NCBI RefSeq assembly: GCF_000428105.1 | Contig: NZ_ATZH01000017.1 | Location: forward strand, 21,696-85,695 | Origin: Bacteroides pyogenes DSM 20611 = JCM 6294 | Lineage (GTDB): Bacteria; Bacteroidota; Bacteroidia; Bacteroidales; Bacteroidaceae | Direction: 5' to 3' | DNA: 64,000 nt | In this document: positions 20,651 through 30,281 of the stretch, piece after piece | Layout of the letters: every line of letters begins with the position of its first letter | Position numbering within the stretch: position 1 is the first letter of the stretch | Program-made: the position numbers and the translations under genes | Notes under the pieces: model-generated | What the model was told of the DNA's origin: nothing | The model's database searches: none | Seen by the model: only the letters and a program-made list of their open reading frames with translations

Positions 20651-21223
20651 ATGGAATATATATTGATTTTTATCTCGGCAATCTTTGTGAACAACATCGT
20701 ATTGTCGCAATTCCTGGGAATCTGCCCGTTTCTGGGCGTTTCCAAGAAAGTAGAAACGGCGATGGGGATGAGCGCGGCGGTTACGTTCGTGCTGACGATA
20801 GCCACCATTGTCACCTTTCTGATCCAGAAATTCGTGCTGGACGCTTTCGGACTGGGGTATCTGCAAACCATCACGTTCATTCTGGTCATTGCCGCCCTGG
20901 TACAGATGGTGGAGATTATCCTGAAGAAAGTGTCGCCCGCCCTGTATCAGGCGTTGGGCGTATTCCTTCCGTTGATTACGACCAACTGCTGTATCCTGGG
21001 GGTAGCCATTCTGGTGATTCAGAAAGACTATGACCTGCTGACCGGCGTGGTGTATGCCTTTTCCACCGCTTTGGGCTTCGGACTGGCTCTGATTCTCTTT
21101 GCGGGGCTGCGCGAGCAGATGAGTCTGGTGAAAGTGCCGAAAGGCATGCGGGGTACTCCTATCGCCCTGATTACCGCCGGTCTGCTGGCAATGGCATTCA
21201 TGGGATTCTCGGGTGTAGTATAA
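20651..21223 (+). CDS. rnfA: Rnf electron-transport complex subunit A
   Basis: 190 residues, six predicted transmembrane helices. Motifs NNIVLSQFLGICPFLGVSKK and TTNCCILGVAILV are those of RnfA/NqrE and mirror the RnfE motifs. It completes the order B-C-D-G-E-A. No good terminator follows; the next gene, galE, has its own promoter-like sequence. Confidence 0.95.
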   Translation: MEYILIFISAIFVNNIVLSQFLGICPFLGVSKKVETAMGMSAAVTFVLTIATIVTFLIQKFVLDAFGLGYLQTITFILVIAALVQMVEIILKKVSPALYQALGVFLPLITTNCCILGVAILVIQKDYDLLTGVVYAFSTALGFGLALILFAGLREQMSLVKVPKGMRGTPIALITAGLLAMAFMGFSGVV

Positions 21224-21261
21224 AAAAAAGAGGTTATTTGATAACATTTTGCGTAATATGA

Positions 21262-21291
21262 TTGGTTTTTCATTTTATTTCTATATTTTTG
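21262..21291 (+). promoter_or_regulatory. galE promoter, -33/-7 pair
   Basis: TTG at 21262-21264, a 19-nt spacer, then TATTTTTG at 21284-21291, close to the Bacteroidetes consensus. It lies about 50 bp before the galE start codon, suggesting galE is not simply read from the rnf mRNA. Confidence 0.55.
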
Positions 21292-21340
21292 TAAATCAAA
21301 CAGAAAAACCGATGAAATAAATCGCACGATATAGATATTT

Positions 21341-22375
21341 ATGAAAGAAAGAATTTTAGTAACGGGGGGAACGGGATATATCGGCTCTCATACCGTTGTA
21401 GAGCTGCAAAACAGTGGATATGAGGTTGTTATTATAGATAATCTGTCGAATTCGAGCGCCGATGTGGTTGACAACATCGAAAAAGTGTCCGGCATCCGTC
21501 CTGCTTTTGAAAAACTGGACTGTCTGGATTTCGCAGGACTTGACGCTTTGTTTGCCAAATACAAAGGAATTAAAGCGATCATTCACTTTGCCGCCAGCAA
21601 GGCGGTGGGCGAATCGGTAGAGAAACCGTTGCTTTATTATCGCAACAATCTGGTTTCCCTGATCAACCTGCTCGAGTTGATGCCCAAACATGGGGTGGAG
21701 GGGATTGTCTTTTCTTCTTCGTGCACGGTATACGGTCAGCCGGACGAATTGCCGGTGACGGAGAAAGCGCCGATTAAGAAGGCTGAGTCTCCCTACGGAA
21801 ATACGAAACAGATCAATGAGGAAATTATTCGCGATACGGTGGCTTCGGGGGCTCCGATAAACGCGATCATGCTGCGCTACTTCAATCCGATCGGCGCGCA
21901 TCCCACGGCATTGTTGGGCGAGCTGCCCAGCGGAGTGCCGCAGAATCTGGTTCCTTACCTCACTCAAACGGCGATCGGTATCCGTGAAAAACTGAGTGTG
22001 TTCGGAGATGATTACAATACCCCCGACGGGTCTTGCATCCGTGATTTCATCAATGTGGTGGATTTGGCAAAAGCGCATGTGATAGCTATCCGCCGCATCT
22101 TGGAGAAGGGGCAGAAAGAGAAAGTGGAAGTTTTCAATATCGGTACGGGACGCGGAGTTTCCGTATTGGAGTTGATTCGAGGTTTTGAGAAAGCTACCGG
22201 AGTAAAACTGAATTATCAGATTGTAGGCCGCCGTGCGGGAGATATCGAGAAGGTGTGGGCCAATCCGGACTTTGCCAATAACGAACTCGGGTGGAAAGCG
22301 GTAGAAACGTTGGAAGATACGTTGCGGTCTGCCTGGAACTGGCAATTGAAACTTCGAGAAAGAGGTATACAATAA
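21341..22375 (+). CDS. galE: UDP-glucose 4-epimerase
   Basis: 344 residues, standard length. NAD-binding motif GGTGYIGSH at residue 8, catalytic YxxxK in SPYGNTKQ with the upstream Ser region FSSSCTVYG, and LRYFNPIGAHP, all diagnostic of GalE in the short-chain dehydrogenase superfamily. It interconverts UDP-glucose and UDP-galactose, feeding galactose use and surface glycan synthesis. It stands between the rnf operon and the glycan-use locus, with its own promoter-like sequence and a downstream hairpin. Confidence 0.96.
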   Translation: MKERILVTGGTGYIGSHTVVELQNSGYEVVIIDNLSNSSADVVDNIEKVSGIRPAFEKLDCLDFAGLDALFAKYKGIKAIIHFAASKAVGESVEKPLLYYRNNLVSLINLLELMPKHGVEGIVFSSSCTVYGQPDELPVTEKAPIKKAESPYGNTKQINEEIIRDTVASGAPINAIMLRYFNPIGAHPTALLGELPSGVPQNLVPYLTQTAIGIREKLSVFGDDYNTPDGSCIRDFINVVDLAKAHVIAIRRILEKGQKEKVEVFNIGTGRGVSVLELIRGFEKATGVKLNYQIVGRRAGDIEKVWANPDFANNELGWKAVETLEDTLRSAWNWQLKLRERGIQ

Positions 22376-22535
22376 TAATTTCAGAATAAGGGCTCTTGGG
22401 CTCTTGTAACCGATCGGGATCGGACCGTCAGTGTATATGTGAATATGTGTTGAGGGTAGCTGTGCCTCCCCGGCACGAACATCCTGATTGAGTAGTAGTT
22501 TTGTCGTGTTTTATTTTGTGTTTGTGTTGTGACGG

Positions 22536-22570
22536 TACTCCGATGTGAATCGGAGTATCGTTTTTTTTTT
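22536..22570 (+). terminator. Terminator downstream of galE
   Basis: Perfect 9-bp stem TACTCCGAT / ATCGGAGTA with a GTGA loop, followed 3 nt later by ten T residues (22561-22570). It ends only about 15 bp before the sigma-factor start codon, so it also blocks read-through into that gene. Confidence 0.85.
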
Positions 22571-22585
22571 GATAGTAGCTTGGAT

Positions 22586-23164
22586 ATGAAAGATATGTTA
22601 TCGATGGAGGAAAAAACGTTAGTGGTACAGCTGAAGCGTGGCAATTGCCTTGCTTTTACTGTGATTTACAAGAAATATGCCCGGCAGGCTTACATCTTGT
22701 CTTTTAAATATCTTTGTAATAAGGCATTGGCGGAAGATGCCGTTCAAAACTTATTTATGAAGTTATGGCTTAAGCGGGAAGATCTGCGAGAGGATATTCC
22801 TATCAACCGTCTTCTGTTTACTATGCTAAAGAATGATTTGCTGAATATTTTACGTGATTCGAAAACGAACATTTTTGTATTAGAAGATTGCCTTGAGATG
22901 TTGAACTATATTGATGGTGGTGATGCTGAAGAGCAAGAGCTGGAACAAGAACAATTGGAGTTGATTAAGCATGTAGTGGATAAACTTTCGCCCCAAAGAA
23001 AGAAAATCTTTTTTATGAAAATATCCGGAAAATATTCTAATCAGGAAATTGCCGATGTACTGGGACTTTCGGTGAACACAATTAAATTTCAATACAGCCA
23101 ATCGCTCAAACAAGTTAAAGTTTGGATTCGCGAAGCCTCTACATTATGTTTGCTCCTTCTATAA
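22586..23164 (+). CDS. ECF RNA polymerase sigma factor
   Basis: 192 residues from ATG 22586; a longer in-frame start at 22529 would lie across the galE terminator. Region 2 (about 20-85: GNCLAFTVIYKKYARQAY, LAEDAVQNLFMKLW) and region 4 (about 128-180: SPQRKKIFFMKISGKYSNQE, LGLSVNTIKFQYSQSLKQ) are clear. It pairs with the FecR-type anti-sigma gene 65 bp downstream and the SusC receptor with an STN domain, forming a trans-envelope switch that turns on the glycan locus when substrate reaches the receptor. Confidence 0.92.
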   Translation: MKDMLSMEEKTLVVQLKRGNCLAFTVIYKKYARQAYILSFKYLCNKALAEDAVQNLFMKLWLKREDLREDIPINRLLFTMLKNDLLNILRDSKTNIFVLEDCLEMLNYIDGGDAEEQELEQEQLELIKHVVDKLSPQRKKIFFMKISGKYSNQEIADVLGLSVNTIKFQYSQSLKQVKVWIREASTLCLLLL

Positions 23165-23229
23165 TTTTTTTGATTTTTATATCATACTTTTGGTTTTTCT
23201 TTGTGTATTATATATAAAGATTCGATGAA

Positions 23230-24165
23230 ATGCATAAAAGGAAGAAATATAGCATAGACAGTGAAATCATAGATTACATCGAACGTTATCTTGACAAAGA
23301 TGTGAATTTGATATTGGAAAACAAACCTTTGGATCTAGGCAAAAAGACTCTGCCGGAATTTGACGAGTTTGAGGTGTACGATCATATTTATGCACGGATG
23401 AAAAAAAGGAAGCGTCATTCGTTGGCTTTTCTGTTGAAATGGACTGCAGTTGTTTTGCTGATGGTCGGTAATGTCGGGTATTTTACTTACAACTTTGCGG
23501 GTCGCTCGAAAAAGCCTCTAAGCCGGGAAGTAGCAGTTTTGAAAGGAGATAAAATAATAGTCATGTTGACTGACGGAAGTCGTGTATGGCTGAATTCGGA
23601 TACCAAGCTGACATATCCGGAACAGTTTGTGGGAAATGAGCGGAGGGTAGCTCTCGAAGGTGAGGCTTATTTCGAAGTAAAGAGTGATCCCGAACATCCT
23701 TTTTATGTAACTGCCGGAGATTTGCAAGTGCAGGTGACAGGAACAAGCTTCAATATTTCGGCTTACCCAAGCGATGAGGAGGTTATTACAACTTTGGATG
23801 AGGGGCAAATCAGTATAGGGCGTTTTATGGAGAATGCGGCTTTGTATGTCATGAGACCCGGACAAACTGCAGTATACAACAGAGTGCATGGTAGCTGTAA
23901 GATTTCAATGAATGAATATTATAAGGAAGCTTCTGGGTGGAGGGAAAATCGCCTGACATTTCGAAATGCCACCTTGGAATCTGTTTTGAAAGTGCTTTCC
24001 AGACAGTTTGATGTCTCGTTCGAGATTGAAAACGATAAGATACGAGGCTATACGTATAATTTGTCAACCAAAGGAGGGGATCTTAGCAATGTGTTGAAGA
24101 TGATGGAGTCTATTACTCCTGTTCGAATCATAAAAAAATCAGAATACGCGTATGTGATAAAATAA
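23230..24165 (+). CDS. FecR-family anti-sigma factor
   Basis: 311 residues. The cytoplasmic N-terminus (about 1-70) would hold the sigma factor. One transmembrane helix spans about 72-92 (KWTAVVLLMVGNVGYFTY). The periplasmic FecR domain follows (TDGSRVWLNSDTKLTYPEQF, LEGEAYFEV), then a DUF4974-like C-terminal domain (TFRNATLESVLKVLSRQFDV), which normally contacts the STN domain of the cognate TonB-dependent receptor. That receptor is the next gene, 35 bp away. Confidence 0.93.
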   Translation: MHKRKKYSIDSEIIDYIERYLDKDVNLILENKPLDLGKKTLPEFDEFEVYDHIYARMKKRKRHSLAFLLKWTAVVLLMVGNVGYFTYNFAGRSKKPLSREVAVLKGDKIIVMLTDGSRVWLNSDTKLTYPEQFVGNERRVALEGEAYFEVKSDPEHPFYVTAGDLQVQVTGTSFNISAYPSDEEVITTLDEGQISIGRFMENAALYVMRPGQTAVYNRVHGSCKISMNEYYKEASGWRENRLTFRNATLESVLKVLSRQFDVSFEIENDKIRGYTYNLSTKGGDLSNVLKMMESITPVRIIKKSEYAYVIK

Positions 24166-24200
24166 AGTCCATAAATCTAATAATTACAAAATTTTTATTC

Positions 24201-27200
24201 ATGGAAAAAAAACACTTTTTTTCATACATCCGATTGTGGTGTATGGTAGGCGGATTTTGTTTTTTCATTCCGCTTTCCGCCTTGGCTCAGAGCCAGAAAA
24301 TTTCTGTTAAAATGCGGGATGTTTCTTTGGAAAAGGCCATGCAAATTATTGGCAAACAGTCTTCGATGGATGTGGCTTACAGTAAAGAGTTTGTAGATCC
24401 GAACCTTAAGGTTAGCTTGAATGTGAGAAATAAAGCCCTTGAGAAGGTGCTTCAGGATTTATTTCGAAATACAAATGTGGGATTTCGTTTTCAGGAAAGT
24501 TGTATTTTACTTTTTAACAAGGTGGTACAAAAGGGTAGATTAGATGATAAGAATAAGGTGCATATTAAAGGCAGGGTGACCGATAGACAAACAGGCGAAC
24601 CTATTGTTGGAGTTACCGTTTTTGTGCCTGGAACATCGCATGGCACCACAACAGATATTGACGGTAATTATTCACTCAATGTGCCTTTGGGAAGTACGGT
24701 TACATTTTCTTATATAGGATATGCGGATTTTAATCGGGAAGTTCGTGCAGAAGGAGTGTTGGATGTCGTTCTTATAGAGGATGCTGTGACACTGGATGAT
24801 GTAGTCGTGGTGGGTTATGGTATTCAAAAGAAAGTAAACTTGACGGGAGCCGTATCAATGGTAAAGGGCGATGCCCTGGAAAACCGTCCGGTGGCCAATC
24901 TGAGTTCGGGTTTGCAAGGTCTTCTTCCAGGAGTAACCGTTACTTCTTCATCCGGTCAACCCGGTGCTGCTCCGGATATTAAGATCCGTGGCGTAAATAC
25001 CATTAATAGCAGTACCTCGCCTTTGATTTTAATTGATGGAATAGCCGGCGGGGATATGAACTTGCTGAATCCGAGCGATATTGAAAGTATATCGGTACTC
25101 AAGGATGCGGCTTCGGCAGCTATTTATGGAGCTCGTGCGGCCAATGGCGTGATTTTGATAACAACAAAGAAAGGTCGCAAGCAAGAGAAAGCGCAGATAA
25201 TCTATACAGGCTATGTGGGGTTCCAAGCGCCTACCGCATTGCCGGAACAGGTGAACGGAAGACAATACATGGAATTGTACAATGAGGCGATGAGTGCGGC
25301 GGGTTTCTCTAAACCTTACGGTGAAGATGCTTTTGCAAAGTACGATTCGAGAGAATCTCCCAATGAATATTTCAATACCGATTGGGTAAATGAACTTTTT
25401 AAAAAGAACGCATTGCAGACGGGACATTCTATCAGTATACGCGGTGGCGGTGAAAAAAGTGGTTATTTCATGTCATACGGTTATTTGAATCAAGACGGTT
25501 TAGTAGTAGGAGATGCCTTTAAGTCGAGACGTCATAATGCACGCATCAGCGTAAATACAGAATTGAATAATCGGTTGAAATTAAATGGAACAGTCAGTTT
25601 TGTAGATTATTATCGGACTACATCCGGATTTTCCGGAACATCCGGGGTGTTTAGGTTGGCCCAACGTATGTCGCCATTGTTGCCCGTTAAGTGGAAAAAG
25701 CAAGATGAAAACGGGATGTGGCATGATACTTCTTATTGGGCGACCGGTTCTGTGACAAATCCCCTATATGTAGCTTATGAAGGTGGAACAGAAAACAGAA
25801 AGTCAAGAACATTAAACGCTATCGTAGAAGCCAATTTTAAGATTATGGAGGATCTTTATCTGAATGGTCAATATTCAGCCAATTATTACTTCCGGGAGAC
25901 CGACCAATTCCGCCCTACTTTGCCGGAATTCGATCCGAACGGGGTACCAGATCCGGATAATGAGGCAATGAAAAATTATGTGTATCAAGGTCATCAAGAC
26001 GCACTGACACAAAGTCTGCAACTGACACTGAACTATAAAAAAAACATCAAGAAACATGAACTTGGAGCTTTGTTGGGATACTCCCAAGAGTGGTATGACT
26101 ATAGCGAGTTGGATGGAAGCCGCAAGAATATTCTATTAGACAATATCTTTGTTCTGGATACCGGGACTGAGGATCTGACCAATGGAGGTAATAAAAAAGA
26201 TTGGGCACTTCAATCTTATTTTGGACGTTTCAACTATGCATACGATGAAAAGTATTTATTTGAAGCTAATATGCGTATAGATGGTACTTCTCGATTTGCC
26301 AAGAATAATCGTTGGGGATATTTTCCATCATTCTCCGCAGGATGGAACTTTACCAAAGAAAGTTTTATGCAATTTGCCAAACCTGTTTTGGAATCGGGAA
26401 AACTGAGAGTATCATGGGGTGAATTGGGGAACCAGAATGTAGGTGATAGTTTCTATCCGTATCTTACTCCAATTGAACGTGTTGAAAAGTCATATCCTAT
26501 AGGTGGACTTAACAATGTAGGATTTGTGCAGAAAAAACTCGGTAATAAAAACATCAAGTGGGAAACAATCCGTATGCTGAATACGGGTGTGGACTTGAAT
26601 TTTATGAATAACCGACTTATTATGTCGTTTGACTGGTTTAAGAAAGAGAATGTGAATGCTTTGGTAAAACCTGTATATCCTACTATTGTGGGTGTGACTA
26701 AATCTGCTTTTCTGCCTTTTGAAAACATGGGTAAAATTGAAAATAAGGGTTGGGAGATCGACCTCGCTTGGCGTGACCGCATAGGGCAGGTAAAATATGG
26801 CGCCAATTTTAATATATCCGATTCAAAAAATAAAATTACGGATTTGGGGTCCAGTGAACCGACTTTAGGCAATAAGATCCGTAGGGTAGGAGATGCGATC
26901 GGCGCTTATTATGGCTATCTGACTGATGGATTGGCTCAAATTTCAGATTTTGAAGGAAAGAATGATGACGGTAAGTATATTAATCCGAATTTTGTAGTTC
27001 CTAAAGCGAGCGCAGGTATTGTACAACCGGGTGATATTAAATATAGAGACATCAGTGGTCCGGAAAATGTTCCTGATGGAATAATTGATGAATACGATAA
27101 GGTTGTATTCGGTGATCCGTTTCCTCATTACACTTACTCTTTCAAAGGTTATCTATCATGGAAAGGATGGGATTTCAGCTTCTATTTGCAAGGTGTGGGA

Positions 27201-27596
27201 AAGGTGAACGGGTATTTGGAAGAAGAGGCACGCCATTGCTTTATTAACGACTACTCTACTCCGAAGGTTGAACACTTGGATAGATGGACACCCAACAATC
27301 CGAGCGCTTCTTACCCAAGACTTTATCAGGGACAGACCCACAATTTATTATTTAGCGATTATTGGTTGGAAGACGCTTCTTACCTTCGTCTGAAAAATAT
27401 ACAGCTAGGTTATACTTTTCCCAAAAAATGGTTGGTCCGTTTGGGTATTTCTAATTTGAGAGCATACGTTTCTGCCGATAATTTATTGACTTTTACCAAT
27501 TATTTCGGCGCTTACGACCCGGAGGTACGAGAAACATCAGGAGCCTCTTATCCTCAGGTGAAAACTTATGTGCTTGGTATGTCTGTAACATTTTAA
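24201..27596 (+). CDS. SusC/RagA-type TonB-dependent outer-membrane receptor with STN domain
   Basis: 1131 residues. After a signal peptide (about 1-30) come an STN domain (about 32-105), a carboxypeptidase-regulatory-like domain (about 124-200), the TonB plug (about 205-325: VVVVGYGIQKKVNLTGAV, LLPGVTV, ILIDGIAGGDM) and a barrel to the C-terminal YPQVKTYVLGMSVTF. The STN domain marks it as the signalling partner of the FecR/sigma pair. With SusD it imports oligosaccharides across the outer membrane. Composition is more AT-rich than the rnf block. Confidence 0.95.
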   Translation: MEKKHFFSYIRLWCMVGGFCFFIPLSALAQSQKISVKMRDVSLEKAMQIIGKQSSMDVAYSKEFVDPNLKVSLNVRNKALEKVLQDLFRNTNVGFRFQESCILLFNKVVQKGRLDDKNKVHIKGRVTDRQTGEPIVGVTVFVPGTSHGTTTDIDGNYSLNVPLGSTVTFSYIGYADFNREVRAEGVLDVVLIEDAVTLDDVVVVGYGIQKKVNLTGAVSMVKGDALENRPVANLSSGLQGLLPGVTVTSSSGQPGAAPDIKIRGVNTINSSTSPLILIDGIAGGDMNLLNPSDIESISVLKDAASAAIYGARAANGVILITTKKGRKQEKAQIIYTGYVGFQAPTALPEQVNGRQYMELYNEAMSAAGFSKPYGEDAFAKYDSRESPNEYFNTDWVNELFKKNALQTGHSISIRGGGEKSGYFMSYGYLNQDGLVVGDAFKSRRHNARISVNTELNNRLKLNGTVSFVDYYRTTSGFSGTSGVFRLAQRMSPLLPVKWKKQDENGMWHDTSYWATGSVTNPLYVAYEGGTENRKSRTLNAIVEANFKIMEDLYLNGQYSANYYFRETDQFRPTLPEFDPNGVPDPDNEAMKNYVYQGHQDALTQSLQLTLNYKKNIKKHELGALLGYSQEWYDYSELDGSRKNILLDNIFVLDTGTEDLTNGGNKKDWALQSYFGRFNYAYDEKYLFEANMRIDGTSRFAKNNRWGYFPSFSAGWNFTKESFMQFAKPVLESGKLRVSWGELGNQNVGDSFYPYLTPIERVEKSYPIGGLNNVGFVQKKLGNKNIKWETIRMLNTGVDLNFMNNRLIMSFDWFKKENVNALVKPVYPTIVGVTKSAFLPFENMGKIENKGWEIDLAWRDRIGQVKYGANFNISDSKNKITDLGSSEPTLGNKIRRVGDAIGAYYGYLTDGLAQISDFEGKNDDGKYINPNFVVPKASAGIVQPGDIKYRDISGPENVPDGIIDEYDKVVFGDPFPHYTYSFKGYLSWKGWDFSFYLQGVGKVNGYLEEEARHCFINDYSTPKVEHLDRWTPNNPSASYPRLYQGQTHNLLFSDYWLEDASYLRLKNIQLGYTFPKKWLVRLGISNLRAYVSADNLLTFTNYFGAYDPEVRETSGASYPQVKTYVLGMSVTF

Positions 27597-27617
27597 TCAA
27601 TTAAATATCAGAATATT

Positions 27618-29348
27618 ATGAAAAGATATAGTTGTATAGGAGTTTTATTGATGGGCTTGTTTATAAGTTCGTCGTGTTCGGACTTCTTGGACAAATATCC
27701 TCAGGATTCGGTGACCAATGAAACTTATTGGAAGAATGAGGAGCAATTGCGTGCTGCCTTGTATCCTTGTTACAACGCTTTCGATTATGAAACATTGATC
27801 AAGTGGGCAGAATCTACTGCTGAAACTGTGATGTGGGGCAATATTACGAGCGGACTGAGCAAAGTGTCGGGAGGAAAACATACTTATACCGACGGATTTC
27901 CGTTTACTTCTTATTGGAGAAATGCATATGAATATATTTATATCTGCAACAATTTTTTAGATAATTATAATACAGCGAAAGTCGATCAGTCTGTGAAAGA
28001 TATATATGCTGCTGAAGTGAAGGTAATTCGCGCTTTTGAATATTTTATGTTAACTACTTTTTTCGGTGATGTGCCTTGGGTTGATCACGTCATTACAGCA
28101 GACGAAGCTTATGTTCCACGTAATCCGAGAGAGCAAGTCATAGACTATGTATTAGCTGATTTGGATTGGGCTGCACAAAAATTACCTGCTGAAAGACAGT
28201 TGGGCAGAAATGTGGGACGTATTGACCGTTGGGGAGCTTTGGCGATGAAAGCGCGTGTTGCTCTTCAGAACGAACGCTATGAGGTGGCGAAAGCTACTTG
28301 TGAAGAAATTATCAAGAATAGCCCTTATGGATTGTATGATTATGCAAAGCTTTATCAGGATGAAGGGGATGTGGAAATTAATCCCTCCAACAATGAATCG
28401 ATCATATATAGTCTATATATAAAAGACGTGCGTATGCATAATACGTCAAGGGAAATTTGCGCACCTGTTGACTATGTGCGTTTTATGGCTTCTAAAACAT
28501 TGGTAGACGCTTTTTTGTGTATTGATGGCAAACCGGCGAAAACGGGATTGGAGTATTACAAGAATGATAACGTAGTTACATCCGATTTGTATACATATCC
28601 TGAAAAGCATTATGCAGACTATTTTAAAAATAGGGATCCGCGTATGAAAATGACCCTTTATACTCCGGGAGACAAATGGCCGGGTGGTGATGACGGAGAC
28701 CCCGATATTGATAAGATAAATTTAATTTTCAATTTACCCCGATTTGCTTCATTGAGTGGAAATAATCGAAATGGAGCCAATTCTTATACAGGTTTTTATT
28801 TTAAAAAATACAGTGTAATGAGTATGACCGGTGTCAATAAAGCGCATAATAACCTGAATGTGATACGTTTTCCGGAAATTCTCTTGACGTATGCCGAAGC
28901 GCTTTATAAACTAAATGGTACTCTTACACAATCAGAGATTGATAATACGGTAAATAAGTTGCGAGATCGTGTGGGAATGCATCGCATGAATCTGGATGAA
29001 TTAAAACGTTGGAATATGGATCTTTGGACAGAGCTGAAGCGTGAGCGACGTATTGAGATGACCTTTGACGGTATGCGTTATGCCGATATTATACGTTGGA
29101 AAGAAGGAGAACTTCGTTTTGGACGTGCCATTACCGGTCCCAGTGAAATTGTATGTCTCAATGATTTGGGCAAGAATCCGTATCCGGATACCGGCTTGGA
29201 TGAATTTGGAGATGTTATCCATGAAAAATCGACAGCCGAGGGTGGAGTCCGTTATTTTGATCCGAAGAAGCATTATCTTTGGCCTGTACCTTATGAAGAA
29301 CGGGTAAAAAATCCTCTTTTGGGACAGAATCCCGGGTGGGAGGAATAA
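27618..29348 (+). CDS. SusD/RagB-type nutrient-binding lipoprotein
   Basis: 576 residues. Lipobox at Cys20 (FISSSC) followed by SDFLDKYPQDSVTNETYWKN, the classic SusD N-terminus. Helical TPR-like scaffold segments and the C-terminal RagB/SusD block (RRIEMTFDGMRYADIIRWK, KHYLWPVPYEE) are present. It forms the lid of the SusC transporter at the cell surface and binds the glycan. It starts 21 bp after susC. Confidence 0.95.
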   Translation: MKRYSCIGVLLMGLFISSSCSDFLDKYPQDSVTNETYWKNEEQLRAALYPCYNAFDYETLIKWAESTAETVMWGNITSGLSKVSGGKHTYTDGFPFTSYWRNAYEYIYICNNFLDNYNTAKVDQSVKDIYAAEVKVIRAFEYFMLTTFFGDVPWVDHVITADEAYVPRNPREQVIDYVLADLDWAAQKLPAERQLGRNVGRIDRWGALAMKARVALQNERYEVAKATCEEIIKNSPYGLYDYAKLYQDEGDVEINPSNNESIIYSLYIKDVRMHNTSREICAPVDYVRFMASKTLVDAFLCIDGKPAKTGLEYYKNDNVVTSDLYTYPEKHYADYFKNRDPRMKMTLYTPGDKWPGGDDGDPDIDKINLIFNLPRFASLSGNNRNGANSYTGFYFKKYSVMSMTGVNKAHNNLNVIRFPEILLTYAEALYKLNGTLTQSEIDNTVNKLRDRVGMHRMNLDELKRWNMDLWTELKRERRIEMTFDGMRYADIIRWKEGELRFGRAITGPSEIVCLNDLGKNPYPDTGLDEFGDVIHEKSTAEGGVRYFDPKKHYLWPVPYEERVKNPLLGQNPGWEE

Positions 29349-29372
29349 AATGTATATTATTAAATTTAAGAG

Positions 29373-29398
29373 TCAAGTCTGCAGAAATGTAGGCTTGA
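29373..29398 (+). promoter_or_regulatory. GAAA-capped hairpin between susD and the enzyme genes
   Basis: TCAAGTCTGCA (29373-29383) pairs fully with TGTAGGCTTGA (29388-29398), allowing two G-U pairs, around a GAAA tetraloop. No long U-run follows. A stable 3' hairpin after susCD would protect that mRNA segment and favour receptor over enzyme expression; this is inferred. Confidence 0.6.
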
Positions 29399-29420
29399 CG
29401 ATTTAAAACATCAAACAGCT

Positions 29421-30272
29421 ATGAAAAAGATTTTATTAGCAGTAACTTACTTTTGTTGTGCTTTGGTTGGATGTGGAAGCGGTAATGACAAAGAAATTCC
29501 AGGCGGAAACGGTTGGGATGATGATCCGGAGGAAAAGGTCTATCTTGCTGTCATGAGTTATAATGTTCGTCATTGCGCACCTTATTATGGTTCGGGAGTT
29601 CCATCGGATGCCGAGGTGAATAATATAGCCAAAGTATTGAAAGAAAAGAATCCGGATGTCGTACTTTTGCAGGAAGTAGACTCTTGTACCAGCCGGAGCT
29701 TTGGTATAGACCAAGTAGAAGAACTTTCTAAATTGTCCGGATTCAAATATTATTATTTTTTTAAGCAAAAGACTTATGGAAAAGGTGCCTATGGCGCCGG
29801 AATCTTGTCTAAATATAAACTGAGCTCTATCGTTAACCACAAACTTCCTACAGAAATAGACGGACAGCAAATAAAAGGAAGTAATGTATTAGGAAGTGCT
29901 CGAATAACTTTTAAAGGAAAGGATATTTATTTGGCTACAACGCATTTGTCTGTAACGGAATCGGAACGTGTAAAGCAATTCCCATTTGTTTTAGCCGAAC
30001 TGAATAAGCTGACAGGAGCTCCCGTAATCTTAGGAGGCGATTTTAATTCAAAACCGGATCACTCTGTTATTTCTTCATTAGACAGTAATGGCTTTAAAAG
30101 GACCAATAATGATCCAACCAAGTTTACTATTCCTTCCGACAAACCCAACCGCGAGCTCGATTACATTGCCTTTAAACCCGATAATGCGTTTAATGTAATT
30201 TCTCACACTGTTTTTACAGGGATTAATGCTTCGGATCATTTGCCTATTGTATCTGTATTGAAACCTTTATAG
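29421..30272 (+). CDS. Endonuclease/exonuclease/phosphatase (EEP) family lipoprotein
   Basis: 283 residues. Lipoprotein with Cys18 (LVGCGSG) and an acidic linker (DDDPEEK). The EEP fold shows all catalytic blocks: MSYNVRH, LLQEVDS, TTHLSV, GGDFNSKPD and SDHLPIV. Family members are Mg-dependent phosphodiesterases or phosphatases acting on DNA, inositol phosphates, sphingomyelin and similar substrates. The surface-lipoprotein form and its place in a Sus locus argue for a glycan- or lipid-linked phosphodiester rather than DNA. It resembles the N-terminal domain of the next gene, so the two are probably paralogous. Confidence 0.85.
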   Translation: MKKILLAVTYFCCALVGCGSGNDKEIPGGNGWDDDPEEKVYLAVMSYNVRHCAPYYGSGVPSDAEVNNIAKVLKEKNPDVVLLQEVDSCTSRSFGIDQVEELSKLSGFKYYYFFKQKTYGKGAYGAGILSKYKLSSIVNHKLPTEIDGQQIKGSNVLGSARITFKGKDIYLATTHLSVTESERVKQFPFVLAELNKLTGAPVILGGDFNSKPDHSVISSLDSNGFKRTNNDPTKFTIPSDKPNRELDYIAFKPDNAFNVISHTVFTGINASDHLPIVSVLKPL

Positions 30273-30281
30273 CTTATTGGT

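Noticed and set aside
22561..22570. Run of ten T as a possible phase-variable tract before the sigma gene
   Set aside because: It directly follows a perfect hairpin and is explained as the galE terminator; it lies outside the chosen coding frame.
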